Assembly: GCF_000708205.1 (NCBI RefSeq)
Contig: NW_014575563.1
Coordinates: 1,729,361 to 1,793,360, forward strand
Source: Mixia osmundae IAM 14324
Lineage: Eukaryota; Basidiomycota; Mixiomycetes; Mixiales; Mixiaceae
Direction of reading: 5' to 3'
DNA: 64,000 bases
Positions 21,416-33,048 of the stretch are shown here, in pieces (positions within the stretch are counted from its first letter, which is position 1; each line of letters starts with the position of its first letter). The translations under genes were made by a program, and so were the position numbers. The notes under the pieces are model-generated. The model was not told where the DNA came from and made no database searches. It saw only the letters and a list, made by a program, of their open reading frames with translations.

Positions 21416-23178
21416 ATGGCATACCCAGGGCAGCAGTATCAGCAGCAGCATCACAACGGTGGCTACCAGCAGCAGCAAGGAGGTTATGGCCAACAGCAAG
21501 GCTATGGCAACGGCTTCCCGCAGCCTCAGTACAACGTCGGCTCGGGAGGCTACGCACCACCCCAGCAGAGCTATGGCGGTCCACCGCCTCAGCAATATGG
21601 CCAGCAAGGGGGCGGACAGTATCCCACCGCTCCGCCGCAGTATGCACACATGCCAATGCATCAAGCTCCTCAAAATCAACCTGGTCCTCAGCAAGGTCGA
21701 CCCTACTTTCAGTATTCCAATTGTAGTGGAAAGCGCAAGGGACTGCTCATAGGTCAGCATTGAGCGCAGCGATGTGATGTCAATCAGACAGAGATGCAGG
21801 CATCAACTACACTGGCAGTTCCAATGCGCTCAGAGGCTGCCACAACGATGCTCGCGTACGCCAATCTCCTGCTAGCTCTCAGACTGAGCTGAGGCATAGG
21901 GTCATAAGAACCTGCATCAGTTCCTCGTGTCCCGCTATAACTTCAATCCGTCGGTCATTCGCGCCTTGTGCTGACGCTAGCTCAGGACGAGATGGTCTGG
22001 CAGTGATGACATGGTCCTCATGCTCGACGATCCATCAATGCCCTATCAAGCTCAGCCGACGCGACAAAACATCATCCGCGCTATGCAGTGGCTTGTCAAA
22101 GATGCCCAGCCAAACGACTCTGTGCGCCGACCCCAGACTGTTCTGAGGGTCCTCATACTGACGAACGGCGCAGCTATTTTTCCACTACAGCGGGCACGGT
22201 GGCCAGACTGAGGATCTCGACGGCGATGAGGACGACGGGCGAGTGTACACCATTGCGTGCATAGGGTGTGCTGAGGTGTTACGCAGCTATGACGAGGTTA
22301 TCTATCCGGTCGACTTCAAGCAGACTAGCCATATCGTCGACGACGACATGCATATGATAATGGTCCGCCCGCTGCCGCCCGGCTGTCGTCTCACCGCCAT
22401 CTTCGACTCGTGTCACTCGGCCAGTGCGCTAGATCTGCCCTACATCTACTCTACACAAGGTCCGCATGCGTCGCGATCGCTCGTGGTGCAAGGCTAAACG
22501 AAGATCGTTGACGGACAGGCAAGATCAAGGAGCCGAATCTCTTGGCCGACGCCGGGCAAGGCGCAATGGTGAGGCTCGTATACGACTCCGTATTGGCAGA
22601 ACTGACAGTGTCATAGTCGGCCGTGGGGAGCTACATGCGAGGTGATATGATCGGCGCAGTAACATCCATTGTCGGATTCGGCAAGCGGGCTATGAAGGGC
22701 AACTCGGCAGAAGAGCTCACCCGCAAGACCCGCACCGCTCCTTGCGATGCTATTTCCTGGTCGTACGTCCTGCTCTGATACGATCGAGACATGCCTCTCA
22801 CGTCCGCAATGACAGAGGCTGCAAGGATTCCCAAACAAGCGCAGACGCGTCAGTCGCTGGCAACGCTACAGGAGCTATGAGCTACGCCTTCGTTGCTGCG
22901 CTCAGTGCGTCACTGCTACCTTGTCGCGCCTAGAGCTGACACCGCGCGCAGGCAAGTATCCCCAGCAGACCTATCTGCAGCTTCTCAATTCGATTAGAGA
23001 CGAGCTTCGCGGCAAATGTGAGTCACTGCGCCCTTTTTCGCCCACAGACGAGCTGACATGCGTGCAGACGAACAAAAGTGCGGCACGTCTGGTTGCGTTT
23101 GGCTTTACTGACATGCGCTGCAGACCTCAATTGAGCTCTTCGCACGAGATGGACGTCAATCTCATGTTCATCATCTGA
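21416..23178 (+). CDS. MCA1: type I metacaspase
   Basis: A highly interrupted gene with about eleven exons. The ~95-residue N-terminal region is rich in Gln, Tyr and Gly ([20 protein letters not shown]), as in fungal type I metacaspases. The caspase-like domain follows: [19 protein letters not shown], the catalytic His in [10 protein letters not shown], and the catalytic Cys in [16 protein letters not shown]. The C-terminal small subunit ends in [13 protein letters not shown], typical of the family. It is a Ca2+-dependent Arg/Lys-specific cysteine protease linked to stress and aggregate clearance. Two joins are less certain: one near 21968-22003 (donor gtgctg), and a 10-nt exon at 23068-23077. 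Confidence 0.9.
23068..23077 (+). other. 10-nt microexon of the metacaspase gene
   Basis: acgaacaaaa lies between a strong acceptor (catgcgtgcag) and a donor (gtgcgg). It supplies the junction YEQK between RDELRGK and PQLSSSHE, the usual spacing in metacaspases. Without it the frame would shift. Confidence 0.6.
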
Positions 23179-23275
23179 TCTGTGAGTTGGCACGGCCAAT
23201 CTCGCTGGTTGCTGGCCTCATCTCTCAGCTCATCACAATGACACAAACAGCCCACCCATCATCTCATATCTCTGC

Positions 23276-23425
23276 CTAGACATGCTTGTACTCGATCTGA
23301 CTTTGCCCGCTAGTCGCGCTGGCTTTCGTCGCGTACATTGAATGACTAGCTTGCGCCCGGAGGTCCTTGGTCGTGCGACCTGAGATGTATCTCGTCCCCA
23401 CCGTCATCGGTTGAACATCAGACAT
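23276..23425 (-). CDS. possible small protein of 49 residues
   Basis: This lies in a 294-bp stretch between the metacaspase stop and the AP-2 start. An ATG frame of 49 codons reads [16 protein letters not shown] and ends in QIEYKHV. It has balanced composition and no low complexity, but there is no recognised family and no intron evidence. It would be head to head with the AP-2 gene. It may be a chance frame in the AP-2 promoter. Confidence 0.2.
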   Translation of the reverse strand: MSDVQPMTVGTRYISGRTTKDLRAQASHSMYATKASATSGQSQIEYKHV

Positions 23426-23472
23426 CAGACCGTCGGCGAGAAGCTCGAGCACGCCGGGCACGCTAGCTCAAG

Positions 23473-26400
23473 ATGCCGCCCTCCGACATGCGCGGTCTCA
23501 CGCAGGTCAGCAAGCTACGAGCAGGCTGCGACTGGGCTCATGACTGCGTTCGACAGTACATTGCCGACTTACGAGCTTGTCGAGTTCGTGAGCTCGAAGA
23601 GAAGCGGGTCAACAAGGAGATGGCACACATCCGGCAAAAGTTCAAAGGCGAGCTCGTCATGGGTCGTAGAGCCATACGGTCTCACGCGAGATGCAGAGGG
23701 CAATCTGGATGGCTACTCACGCAAGAAGTACCTCAGCAAGCTCATCTTCACGTACATACTCGGCTGGCCCGTCGATATTGGTCACATGGAGGCCATCAAC
23801 CTCATCTCGTCTGCCAAATACAGCGAGAAACAGATTGTGCGTCCGAACGACACAGCTGATGTGGTTCTGACGAGGCATGTAGGGATACTTGGCGCTCACG
23901 CTACTCATGCACGGCGACTCTGATCTGGCTCGGCTGGTCATCAATTCGATACGCAAAGATCTGGATGACAATAATGAGATCTGCAATTGTTTAGCTTTGC
24001 AGGCTATAGCCAACGTAGGCGGAAAGGAGATGGCAGAATCCCTCGCAGAAGACGTGCACAGGTTACTGATTAGCCCGTGCGTACTTCATCCGTCCCTTGC
24101 CGCGCCATCAGCTGAGCAGGCGCAGAACATCGCAACCATTCGTGAAGAAGAAAGCTGCTCTGACCTTACTGCGACTGTATCGGAAGTATCCAGAAGTCAT
24201 TCTTGCATCTACTTGGGCATTGCGTATCGTGTCCATCATGGACGACGAGGATCTGGCAAGTCCTCAACCTCATGCGAACATGCAATCCTGAAGGTCGCGC
24301 GCAGGGTGTTGCTGTCTCTGCGACAAGCCTGGTCATGACACTCGCACAAGATAATCTCGAAGCTTTCGCAATATGCTACCAAAAGGCAGTGGGCAGGCTA
24401 CACAAGGCTCGCGATTCACCCCACAGCCCGCGGACGCGCTGACTGTGCTCTGCTTGACAGATCGTCATTCAGAAGGACTACTCTTCCGACTATCTGTATT
24501 ACAAAGTGCCAATACCCTGGTTACAAGTCAAACTCCTACGTCTGCTGCAATACTACCCACCAACCGGTGCGCTGACATCTCAAATGAGCCGTTCGAGGCT
24601 CATCATGCGGGCTGGGGCACAGATGATCCGAATCTGCAGGCTAGCATACAAGCTGTCCTGCAGACTATCATCGATGACTCGCAGGAGACTCCCAAGAATG
24701 TGCAGCACAACAATGCTCAGAATGCCGTGCTCTTCGAGGCTATCAACCTGGCCATCCACCTTGATAGCGAGTCAAGCATCGTCAATGATGCTTCAGTCCT
24801 GCTTGGCAAATTCATATTAAGCAAGGAGACCAATGTTCGCTACCTTGGTCTCGATACAATGGCGCACCTCGCCGCACGCTCGGAATCACTATCCGCGCTC
24901 AAAAAGCACCAAGATACAGTCATACTCAGCTTGCGCGACAAGGACATCAGCGTCCGGCGGAGGGGCCTTGATCTGCTCTATAGTATGTGCGATACAACAA
25001 ACTCGAAAATCATCGTTGGCGAGCTGCTGCGGTATCTACACGTCGCTGATTATGCCCTTCGCGAAGAATTAGTACTCAAGATCGCTATCCTGACCGAGAA
25101 GTTTGCTACCGAATATGTTTGGTACATCGATACGATACTTAGGCTCATGGCGATTGCTGGAGATCATGTCGGCGACGAAGTGTGGTATCGTGTAGTCCAG
25201 ATCGTCACCAACACAGAAGAACTTCAGCAGTACGCCGCCGGCAGAGTCTTTGAGCATCTTCGAAGTCCGACATGTCACGAGAATCTCGTCAAAGTGGGCG
25301 CCTATGTTTTGGGCGAGTATGGACATTTGATAGCAGACGAGGAGGGGCACTCACCCATCGAGCAATTCCAAGTCGTCTATTCAAAGTCAACAGTTTGCTC
25401 TTCGCCAACGCGTGCACTGCTCCTTACAACGTACTGCAAATGGCTCAACCTGTTTCCAGAGATCAGAAGCCAGCTCGTCGCCGTACTCGAGAAGTATACG
25501 CATGTGCTCGACGCGGAGCTGCAACAACGCGCTTGCGAATACTTAGTCGTCTCGAAGAACGAAGAACTTCTTGCTCTACTCTGCGACGAGATGCCACCTT
25601 TCCCAGAGCGAGAGAGTGCCCTCATGAATCGTATCTTAGCAAAGGGAGGTGATGCGAGCGATCGACGGACATGGCATATAGGTAGCAAGGACATCAACCA
25701 GACAAAGGATGAAGAGCGATATCAAGGCTTGACGACGAGACGCAAGACCATTGATGGCGCCGCAAGTACTGCCAACGGAGCAACAGCCGCAGTCGCAGCA
25801 ACGAGCGTTGACGACACGATGGCAGGGTTGGCTGGCCTCGACTTGACTCAGCCTTCTTCGACTACAAACGGCGAGACGCCGAGAGTGGAAGCTGTGCCGC
25901 TCGTCACGAAGCACGCCGACATCAATGGCAATGGCGCGTCAAATCCGTCTGCGATTCAGCCGCCAGTAAGGGCAAAGACGATGGCCATCGAAGGCGAGGA
26001 CAATTATGCGCATGGCAGTGCAAAGGCATTTGAGCGTTTGACATACTCACCAGAGGGCATTCTGTACGATGATGGACAACTACAGGTCGGCATCAAGACC
26101 GAATATCATGCCAGTCAAGGCAGGATAGCACTTTACTTTGGCAATCGCATCACGGCTGCCTTTACCTCGTTCACCGTCGCGATTGACAATCAGCAGCCCG
26201 AAGCACTCGGGCTGACCATTCCGAAGATGCCGGCCAGCGTGCTTGAGGGCATGACGCAAGTTCAGCATGTGATCCAAATCGAATGCAAAGCCGTCTTCAC
26301 TAAAGCGCCCCTCCTGCGCATCTCATACCTCGCAGGGTCGCTACAGACACTGACATTGCGCATACCGCTTGTGCTCAGCAAGTTCATTGAACCCGTCGAA

Positions 26401-26834
26401 CTTGCGAGTACGCAGTTCTTTGACCGTTGGCGGCAGATCGGCGCCGCTCCCTTGGAAGCACAGAGAATCTTCAGCTTCAAAACTGATAGCAAAGGCAAGG
26501 CGGACGTTGCTAGGAATCGAAAAGTCGTGGGCGGCAACCGCTTCGGCTTGCTCAATGGTATCGATCCGAATCCAAGCAATCTTGTGGGCGCAGGTGTTCT
26601 GCATTGTGGGACGGTCGGGAAAGTAGGCTGCTTGCTTCGCCTCGAGCCCAATCAAGAGTCCAAGGTGCGCCTGTGCCGATATTCAGAACTGAAGTGTGAG
26701 CTGACCTCAACATCTTGACGCAGCTCTGTCGCATCACTATCCGCACGACCAACGCAGAAGTCTCATCAGAGCTGCTCGAGATCATCTGCACACCGCTTCA
26801 AAATCCATCTCCATCGAGGACGTCGACCGCTTGA
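23473..26834 (+). CDS. AP-2 adaptor complex alpha subunit (alpha adaptin)
   Basis: Nine exons (23473-23505, 23557-23647, 23691-23836, 23883-24076, 24126-24255, 24305-24406, 24461-24566, 24623-26664, 26724-26834) sum to 2955 nt, 984 residues, normal for alpha adaptin. The N-terminal trunk is clear: [50 protein letters not shown] and [13 protein letters not shown] hinge rich in Ala/Thr/Asn follows near residues 640-720, then the appendage ([15 protein letters not shown] ... [13 protein letters not shown]). AP-2 links clathrin, cargo and PIP2 at the plasma membrane. Three introns need GC donors (23648, 24256, 24407); the one at 24256 is a textbook GCAAGT. The start could also be the Met five codons later. 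Confidence 0.93.
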
Positions 26835-26912
26835 ACAATTGTTCATCTGATGTATTGAAAGTACAAAGACAACATGCACATGAAACTTGCAGCGTCGCGT
26901 CTATAGTGATCC

Positions 26913-28916
26913 TCAAGAAGGTAGCCAGGTGACATTCTTCATCAGGTCGAAGCTTTCGTACGGGACCGAGCCAGACGTCAATTTGGGCACGAATCTCTGG
27001 GCCTCTGACCACCGCTGAAAGACTCTCCGCCAATAGCAATCGTTCGCAGCAGGCGAGAGATATCGCCGAAAGACTGCGTGCAGCTTCAGCACCACGTGGG
27101 CTTTGAGACGAAGGCGACGCACGTGTGTACGACCGATGAGCGATTTCCTCCGTCGTTCTGTCGTCTGCGATAAGCATCTGCATACGATCCGGTAGCGCGG
27201 TCCAGTCGCTGCCTTCGATCTCGATAACGTTTTGCGAAGGAGAGCCAGGCGATGACTGTGCGTTCAGTCAACACATACATAGTCTTGAGCAGCTGCTACG
27301 AACATCTAGTAGCGGATGGAAATGCTGTATCTATTGACCTCGGACGCTCAGCACACGTGGCATAGCTGGACTGAGGCAGGCCCACAAAGTCGAGCTTGCG
27401 CATGATAGAGACCGATCGACAGAGCAACAAATACCTGTCTAGCATGGTCAGCAGCTCATCTTTCCGCAAGCTCGGTCTTCGCACTTCAGTCTGCCTGAAC
27501 GTGAGCATACGAGTCTGTGACGAAAGACGAAACTCACCTGCCACTGTACGCCTTCAACCTGCAGACGGAGCTTGTCAGCCAAACAGACAATGCCGGCAAT
27601 GGACACGCACCCCTCTGTGTGTATTAGATAGCGATGTGCGCAAGTTTGCTTGGGATTGAGGATGCCTTTGGGGCCCTTCAGCCAGTCGACGATAGCGATA
27701 TCCGCCCAACCATATGGCCGCGAGTTGTTTACCAAGCTCTGCCGATCTCTGAGACCCAGAGAAGCGCCTCGCCAGAAAGCGGTTGGCTTCTTGTGCTTCC
27801 ATGACGCATGCGTCTCACTTTCGAGCGTCTGGTCGTAGTCGTGAATGTACGAGCCGACGCGTATCGCTTCCGGCCAGCCGTAGAAGCCAAAGTCGGGCAT
27901 GAGCCACAGTAACTCTTCCGATGGGCGACGCCCAAGTACTAGCATCGGTACGCCTGGCTTGCTGTTGCCAGTGTCATCCAGATGCAGTAAGAGTTCCACA
28001 TCAGGTATTGGCTCGACTGAACTCAGTATCGCCTCATCTGCAGGATCGGCATGAGGAGACACCAGAGAAGCTATCTGATCTACGCACGAATCAATGCGAT
28101 CGCAGCTTCGACTCGCGTTGTAGTGACCGGTCTGAAGTGCTTGATATACAGCTGCATACATACATCAGCCTTGTGTTCGCACGTTTGTCGCGCGATGTAT
28201 ACTCTGTTTCGCTTGATGAGGATGCGTGCGTGGGAGGCGACCGTGCCACGATCGATTTGAGAACGATGTATACCGCCCCGGGCGTTCCACCAAGAAGCAG
28301 CGCGATCCGCTTCGTGAAACAGGCCCGGGAAGAACTCGTCGCATTGCGCGCTGGTCAAATGCCGATCGAACGCAAAGTCGTAGAAGCGTTCCTCATCGTC
28401 TTCGTCGTCGCTGCGTGCTTGTACGATGACTTTTTGTAGATGTGAAGGAGGACTGGCGCTCGCGATCGAATAATCTCGCATGTCCTCATTAGTGAGCCGG
28501 CTTGCAAAGACGACGCCGGGATCTCGATCGCTCGTGTACACTATCTCCGCTGGCTGCCAACTGTCCTGCGCAAACTCTGCGCAAGGCCCGGCGCATTGGA
28601 TGGTCTTGCGGTCCAGGTTGACGGTCTGCAAATTGCAGACTGAAGGAGACTCGAACAGGCCAAAGCTGATATTGCTATGTCGGGCGGCAGGTTGAGCACA
28701 GTAGTCTGTCCTGCTGATTCCATCTCTGAGGTGAGGACTGCGTATGCCAGTCGAAGGCAACAGACGCTGGTGTCTCCTGCTGGCTCGCAGCGCACTATGT
28801 CGGTAGCGCTTATAGGGTGCCTCGAGTGGAATGGCAACGAGGCCAATAAAGACTAGCACAGCCACTCCTGCAGCGACTCTGTGGGCCGGACTTGACCTGC
28901 TTGTCAAGCTGACCAT
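26913..28916 (-). CDS. CAP10/GT90-family glycosyltransferase
   Basis: The N-terminus has one hydrophobic anchor (VAAGVAVLVFIGLVAIPL), so it is a type II Golgi/ER protein. Conserved blocks follow: FFPGLFHEADRAASWW, EPIPDVELLLHLDD, the acceptor/donor-site segment WKHKKPTAFWRGASLG, a split SGRLKYLLLCRSV, then IQHFHPLLDSS and the C-terminal RRYLSPAANDCYWRR. These match fungal CAP10/CAP64-like xylosyl- or glucosyl-transferases; the sugar cannot be assigned. About nine short introns are needed, including flanks of a 6-nt exon at 27485-27490 and a 21-nt exon at 27538-27558. An upstream Met at 29096 would overlap the next gene, so the Met before the anchor was chosen. Converges on AP-2 alpha, 78 bp apart. 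Confidence 0.85.
27485..27490 (-). other. 6-nt microexon in the GT90 gene
   Basis: On the gene strand, actgaa lies between acceptor ttcaggcag and donor gtgcga. It turns SGR-YLLLC into SGRLKYLLLC, the conserved form in CAP10 proteins. Flanking introns are 47 and 50 bp, the usual size in this window. Confidence 0.55.
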
Positions 28917-29023
28917 CCTCGAGCGAGCTGCTGGGATACCGAGGACGAGAGCGATAGTGTCGCAGCCAGGAGCATGGCGTTTCGGCTCGGCCTCGACTCG
29001 AAAAGTGGTCCGTGCTTTCGCTC

Positions 29024-30810
29024 TTAATGCATTCTGAGCGAGCCTACAGCTATCTGCTCGTCTTCTCGACGGATAAGCCGGTTCAGCGGTCGCCATGGCT
29101 CAGTGCCTGGCACGAAACGGGCTCGGGCAAGTCGAAAGGACCAGTAGCCAAGTCGCTCAAAAAACATCGAGATCGCCATGATGTAGCATGCTCGAAAAGC
29201 TTGCCACTTATGCATCTGAATGCCGTAGTCCTGTGCGTCGAACAAACAAGGATGCCGGTCTTGCAGTGTCGCGCGTTCCTCCGTGCTGAGAAAGCTTTGA
29301 TACCAGTGCGCCTGCTGTCGCCGGAGTGCGCTGACGCACCCCGCCATGAAGCCAGTCGGCTGTGACCTGAAGAGCGATGAGAAGGCTCCAATGTTGTTGC
29401 AGTCCCATCGGCGTTCGGCCTGTGACCCCACGAGGACAGCCGCTTCCGCATTCAGTGCGAATAAGATGTCAATGAAAGCCAGTGGCGAATGGCAATTGAT
29501 TTTCGTCTGGACGACGGCTTGACCGTCTCTCGGAGAAGTGCAAGCATAATTTGGCTTCACATCTGGATCTGCAAGCTGCAGAGCGAGCTCGACAGGCGGT
29601 GCAAGATCCAGTCGCTTTACGGACTCAATGATACAGTCCCTTGCCATGAGGTCGAGCGATGTGGCAGACTGCCAGAAGACGTTTGCAGCCTTGCCGCCTT
29701 CTTGAGCTCCGGTGATCTGTCGATCGACCGCTTCCGCATGTGGCTCAGGGCGCGGATAGACATAGAGCTTCTTGCTGAAATGCAGTTTTGCAGCTTGCCA
29801 GGAGATTCGCGGTGTGGTGAGCAACAGATCGAGCGGTGCGGAGATGATCGCTCGCGAGAGGCTGGAGACGGTGAGCGGCAAGCCTTGACCTTTGAGCGAG
29901 GCATACAGCTTCTTCTGTTTGTCTGCGGTGAGCAAGACGAGCCTGATATCGTAATCTGCTTCATCCGGTAGAGCCGTAGCCAGACTGATGCTGTTGCGAC
30001 ATGCAAGCGGATCGCGAACGCTGCAGCGATAGTAGCCCGATCGATCATTGAATGGCGATACAAAGAAGGCACGAGGAAACGTCCACTGATGCTCGTATCT
30101 GCCAAGCGCGTCAAATTGATACTCAGACGGCCAAGCTTGACGTACCCTCTGCTTATCTGAACATCCTCTTCGACACCGATCCTGAGCACGTAGAGATGCC
30201 GTTCGCCAAAAGTGTTATGTACTTCCAGCACAACAACCGCGAGCTCTTCGGGCTTTGCCGGATCGCAGGAGCGACGATAGCAGTAGTAGGTCGTCAAGGG
30301 ATTGATATCGTCCAATGCTAAAAAAGAAGGCATTGTGACCATATAGATCACTTCCAATTCGCTCGTCACTACATCGTGCGTAGCTAGTTCGTCCAGCAAG
30401 CGCGCTTTGATGCCTTGCTCAGCATCCGCCCTGCTATCCTGCAGCGAGCGCAAGTAGCCAGATGGCTTGAGCTTTGTCAATGCAAAGCCAGTCTTCTCGC
30501 CCCATCTGAATAAGCGAGGCTCGAGATCCAATTCGCCCGACTCGAGCGCATCGAGATCGAGGCCAAGATACGTGATCGTGTAAGAGAACTGATGAGTCGA
30601 TGGCCTGGGAAGGAAGCGCGCGTGTGCCGTCTTGCATTTGAGTACATGCGCCTTTGTTCTCGCTGGCTTATCGTTGCTCGAACGAGTCACGTCGTACAAT
30701 TTGAGACTGACGAGCAGCAGCAAGGGTGGCAGGAGGATGTCGAGCCAAGTGAAGCTGCTCGCGAGTGGTAAGAGCGGCGCCAAAATTGCGCCGTCTAACG
30801 ATGCGTTCAT
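29024..30810 (-). CDS. DUF1365 family protein
   Basis: Exons 30146-30810 and 29024-30098 (47-bp intron with donor gtacgt) give 579 residues. There is one N-terminal membrane segment (LDILLPPLLLLVSLKLYDV). The DUF1365 core is plain: KAHVLKCKTAHARFLP, then HQFSYTITYLGLDLDALE, then PSFLALDDINPLTTYYCY, and after the intron YEHQWTFPRAFFVSPFNDRSG. A C-terminal block RISWQAAKLHFSKKLYVYPR matches the fungal extension. The biochemical function of DUF1365 is not established; bacterial members sit next to cyclopropane-fatty-acid and amine-oxidase genes. The ATG used is the first in frame; upstream lies the divergent GH5 gene, ~130 bp away. Confidence 0.85.
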
Positions 30811-30942
30811 CGAGCTTGCTGTGCTGTCATTGCTCTTCTTTGCGACGGTGCCTTGTGCTGACGACGAGTGACAAGTTGCGGGCACGTGACCGATGTCAAA
30901 GTGCCGCGTCGCCCTGCGAGCGGTCGCAGCGGCGAGAAGGAG

Positions 30943-32876
30943 ATGCGAGCGCGGGCGCTGCTCGGCGTGCTAATAGTAGCGAGAGTCGTAGCAGAGCATG
31001 GTGACACGGTCGCCCATCGACAAAATGTGTCTTCCTTGCCGCGCTTCGACAGAGCGAGATATCAGATCCTTCTGGGCAGCACGGCTGGCCGAGTCAGGGA
31101 TAACCTTCTATCTGCGCTCGGTATAGCCAATGCAACATCACCAGAGGACCTCAATCTTATTGCAGTGGCTAATGCGAGTGCGTCAGATCGGCGTCAAGCC
31201 GCTACTGGCTCTGTCGCGCTGGAAGCAAGCGCGAGCTCAGTGACAGATCTAGGCGATTTGTTACCCACCGAGAGCCTCGATGGACGTGTGGCAGTCAAAG
31301 CAGCACACTCGAGCTCACATCAGATAGTTCTCTCGCAGCCCAAGAAGACTGCGAATCCAAGTGCCAGAAAGGCAGATAGAAAAGCGCAGCCCGTCACTGT
31401 TACGCGTACCTCCACGAGCACTCTCCATTCGACGAGTACCATCACTATACATGTCACAAGCACAAAGACCAAACATAAGCACAAGCACGCTACCACAGCA
31501 ACTTCATCGAGCAAGCAGACCCCATCCGCAACGTCGCGTCCTGCTTCTTGCCACAAACTCTTGTCTGCCACTAGTACTGTCTATGGCACGGGTGATCTGC
31601 CAAAGCCAACGAGCTTTGTCCAGAAAGAACAAGACTCTAGCCGGCTAACGCTCGACGGCAATACCTACCGTATGATGGGAGCAAGTGCGTGAAAACAGCC
31701 GGCACACGCAGTTCAGTGTTGATGTGCTTTGCAGATATATACTGGCTAGGACTCGAAGAGAACGTTCAGCCATCGCCTTCTTATCCTGATCGATCAAGGG
31801 TGCTCCAAGCCATGGCCATCATGGTCGCTATGGGCGGCAACACCATTCGCGCAGCGACGTTGGGAATCTCGTCCGGTCACCCGCTGACCGCACAGCCCGA
31901 AATGGGCTCATGGAATGAGGACGCCTACGAAGCCATCGACTATGCCATATATGCTGCTGGCCAGTACGGCATCAGACTTGTCATCCCTCTCACGGACAAC
32001 TACCAATACTATCATGGAGGCAAATATGACTTTATAGATTGGGAGACTGGCAGCACGAGCAATAGCTGGGCTTTTTATACGGATAGCAGCGTCATAGCTG
32101 CATATAAAGCCTGGATCAAGGAGCATCTGCACCACGTCAACCGCTACACAGGCGTCGCGCTCAAGGACGATCCGGCAATCCTGGCTTGGGAGACGGGGTA
32201 CGTCCGGACGCGTACCGCGCAGCATGGGCTGACAGATGCTTGCGATAAACAGGAACGAGCTGGGAGCATATATGAATGCGCAAGGCGCTCCACCGGCAGC
32301 ATGGACACAAGCGATTGCGCGATATATCAAGAGCATCGATAAGCACCACCTTGTCATCGATGGCAGTGACGGTCTTGTCAATGCAGACGGCAGCAGCATA
32401 CCAGGTCTAAGTATCTCAGAGATCGACATTGTGTACGTTCGAACCTCAGCGCTTAAACGTGGCTGACGTGTCGCGCAGGTCGGATCATTTGTATCCGCTC
32501 AATGTCAATCTGTTTGAAACGGATGTAGCTGCCGCAGTCACAGCGCAGAAAGCGATGCTTTTCGGCGAATACGATTGGACCGGACAACACGGCGGCGATG
32601 ATCTAGGCAGCTTTATCGACGCAATCGAAGCCAAGAAATACTCGAGCGAGCTCATGTGGAGCATCTTTGGCTTCGACGGTCAATGCTGCAATTACGTTAG
32701 GCATGGCGACAATTATTCGCTTTACTAGTGAGCACTGCTCTGTCCGACCTTCGCAAAGCTAACGCGCAGCAAGCCCGAACGGCGGCGACGGTGACATGCA
32801 GGCGCGCGCACTTCAGCTTTCTCAGCACTGGTCAAAGCAAGTTCCTTTTGCACATGATCCGTCTCTCTCAAACTAA
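30943..32876 (+). CDS. secreted GH5 glycoside hydrolase, mannanase-like
   Basis: Exons 30943-31684, 31735-32197, 32253-32432, 32479-32727 and 32774-32876 sum to 1737 nt, 578 residues. A short signal sequence (RALLGVLIVARVVA) is followed by ~200 residues of Ser/Thr-rich, probably O-glycosylated linker containing TKTKHKHKHATTATSSS. The TIM-barrel domain starts at LTLDGNTYRMMGANIYWLG. It carries NTIRAATLG (strand-2 region), AWETGNELG, where NE marks the acid/base Glu, and LFGEYDWTG, where the Glu is the likely nucleophile. The layout resembles fungal GH5 endo-mannanases. The protein probably acts on mannan in the wall or in a plant host. The last intron uses the acceptor cagcaag, fixed by YYPNGGDGDMQ. 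Confidence 0.88.
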
Positions 32877-33048
32877 TGTATCTGTTGTCAGGATGACCGG
32901 CCGGCCGATCCCAGAAAGTCTTGTCGCAGCCGCCTGCCCTCAGCCAGACTTGCCTGGAACCTAGACATCAGGTTTCTCGTGTTTGTTGTATGTGTGCATT
33001 AGGAGTTCATACATCATGTTCTGTCTTCAATGTCCATAGAAAGCTTGT

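Noticed and set aside
30040-30150. An apparent frameshift in the DUF1365 gene, where LVPS is followed by an unrelated frame.
   Set aside because: A 47-bp intron (donor gtacgt, acceptor ttggcag) restores GYEHQWTFPRAFFVSPFND, so the gene is intact.
32425-32460. gtacgttcgaacct as a possible tRNA T-arm (B box).
   Set aside because: No matching acceptor stem, D-arm or anticodon arm; the bases belong to an intron of the GH5 gene.
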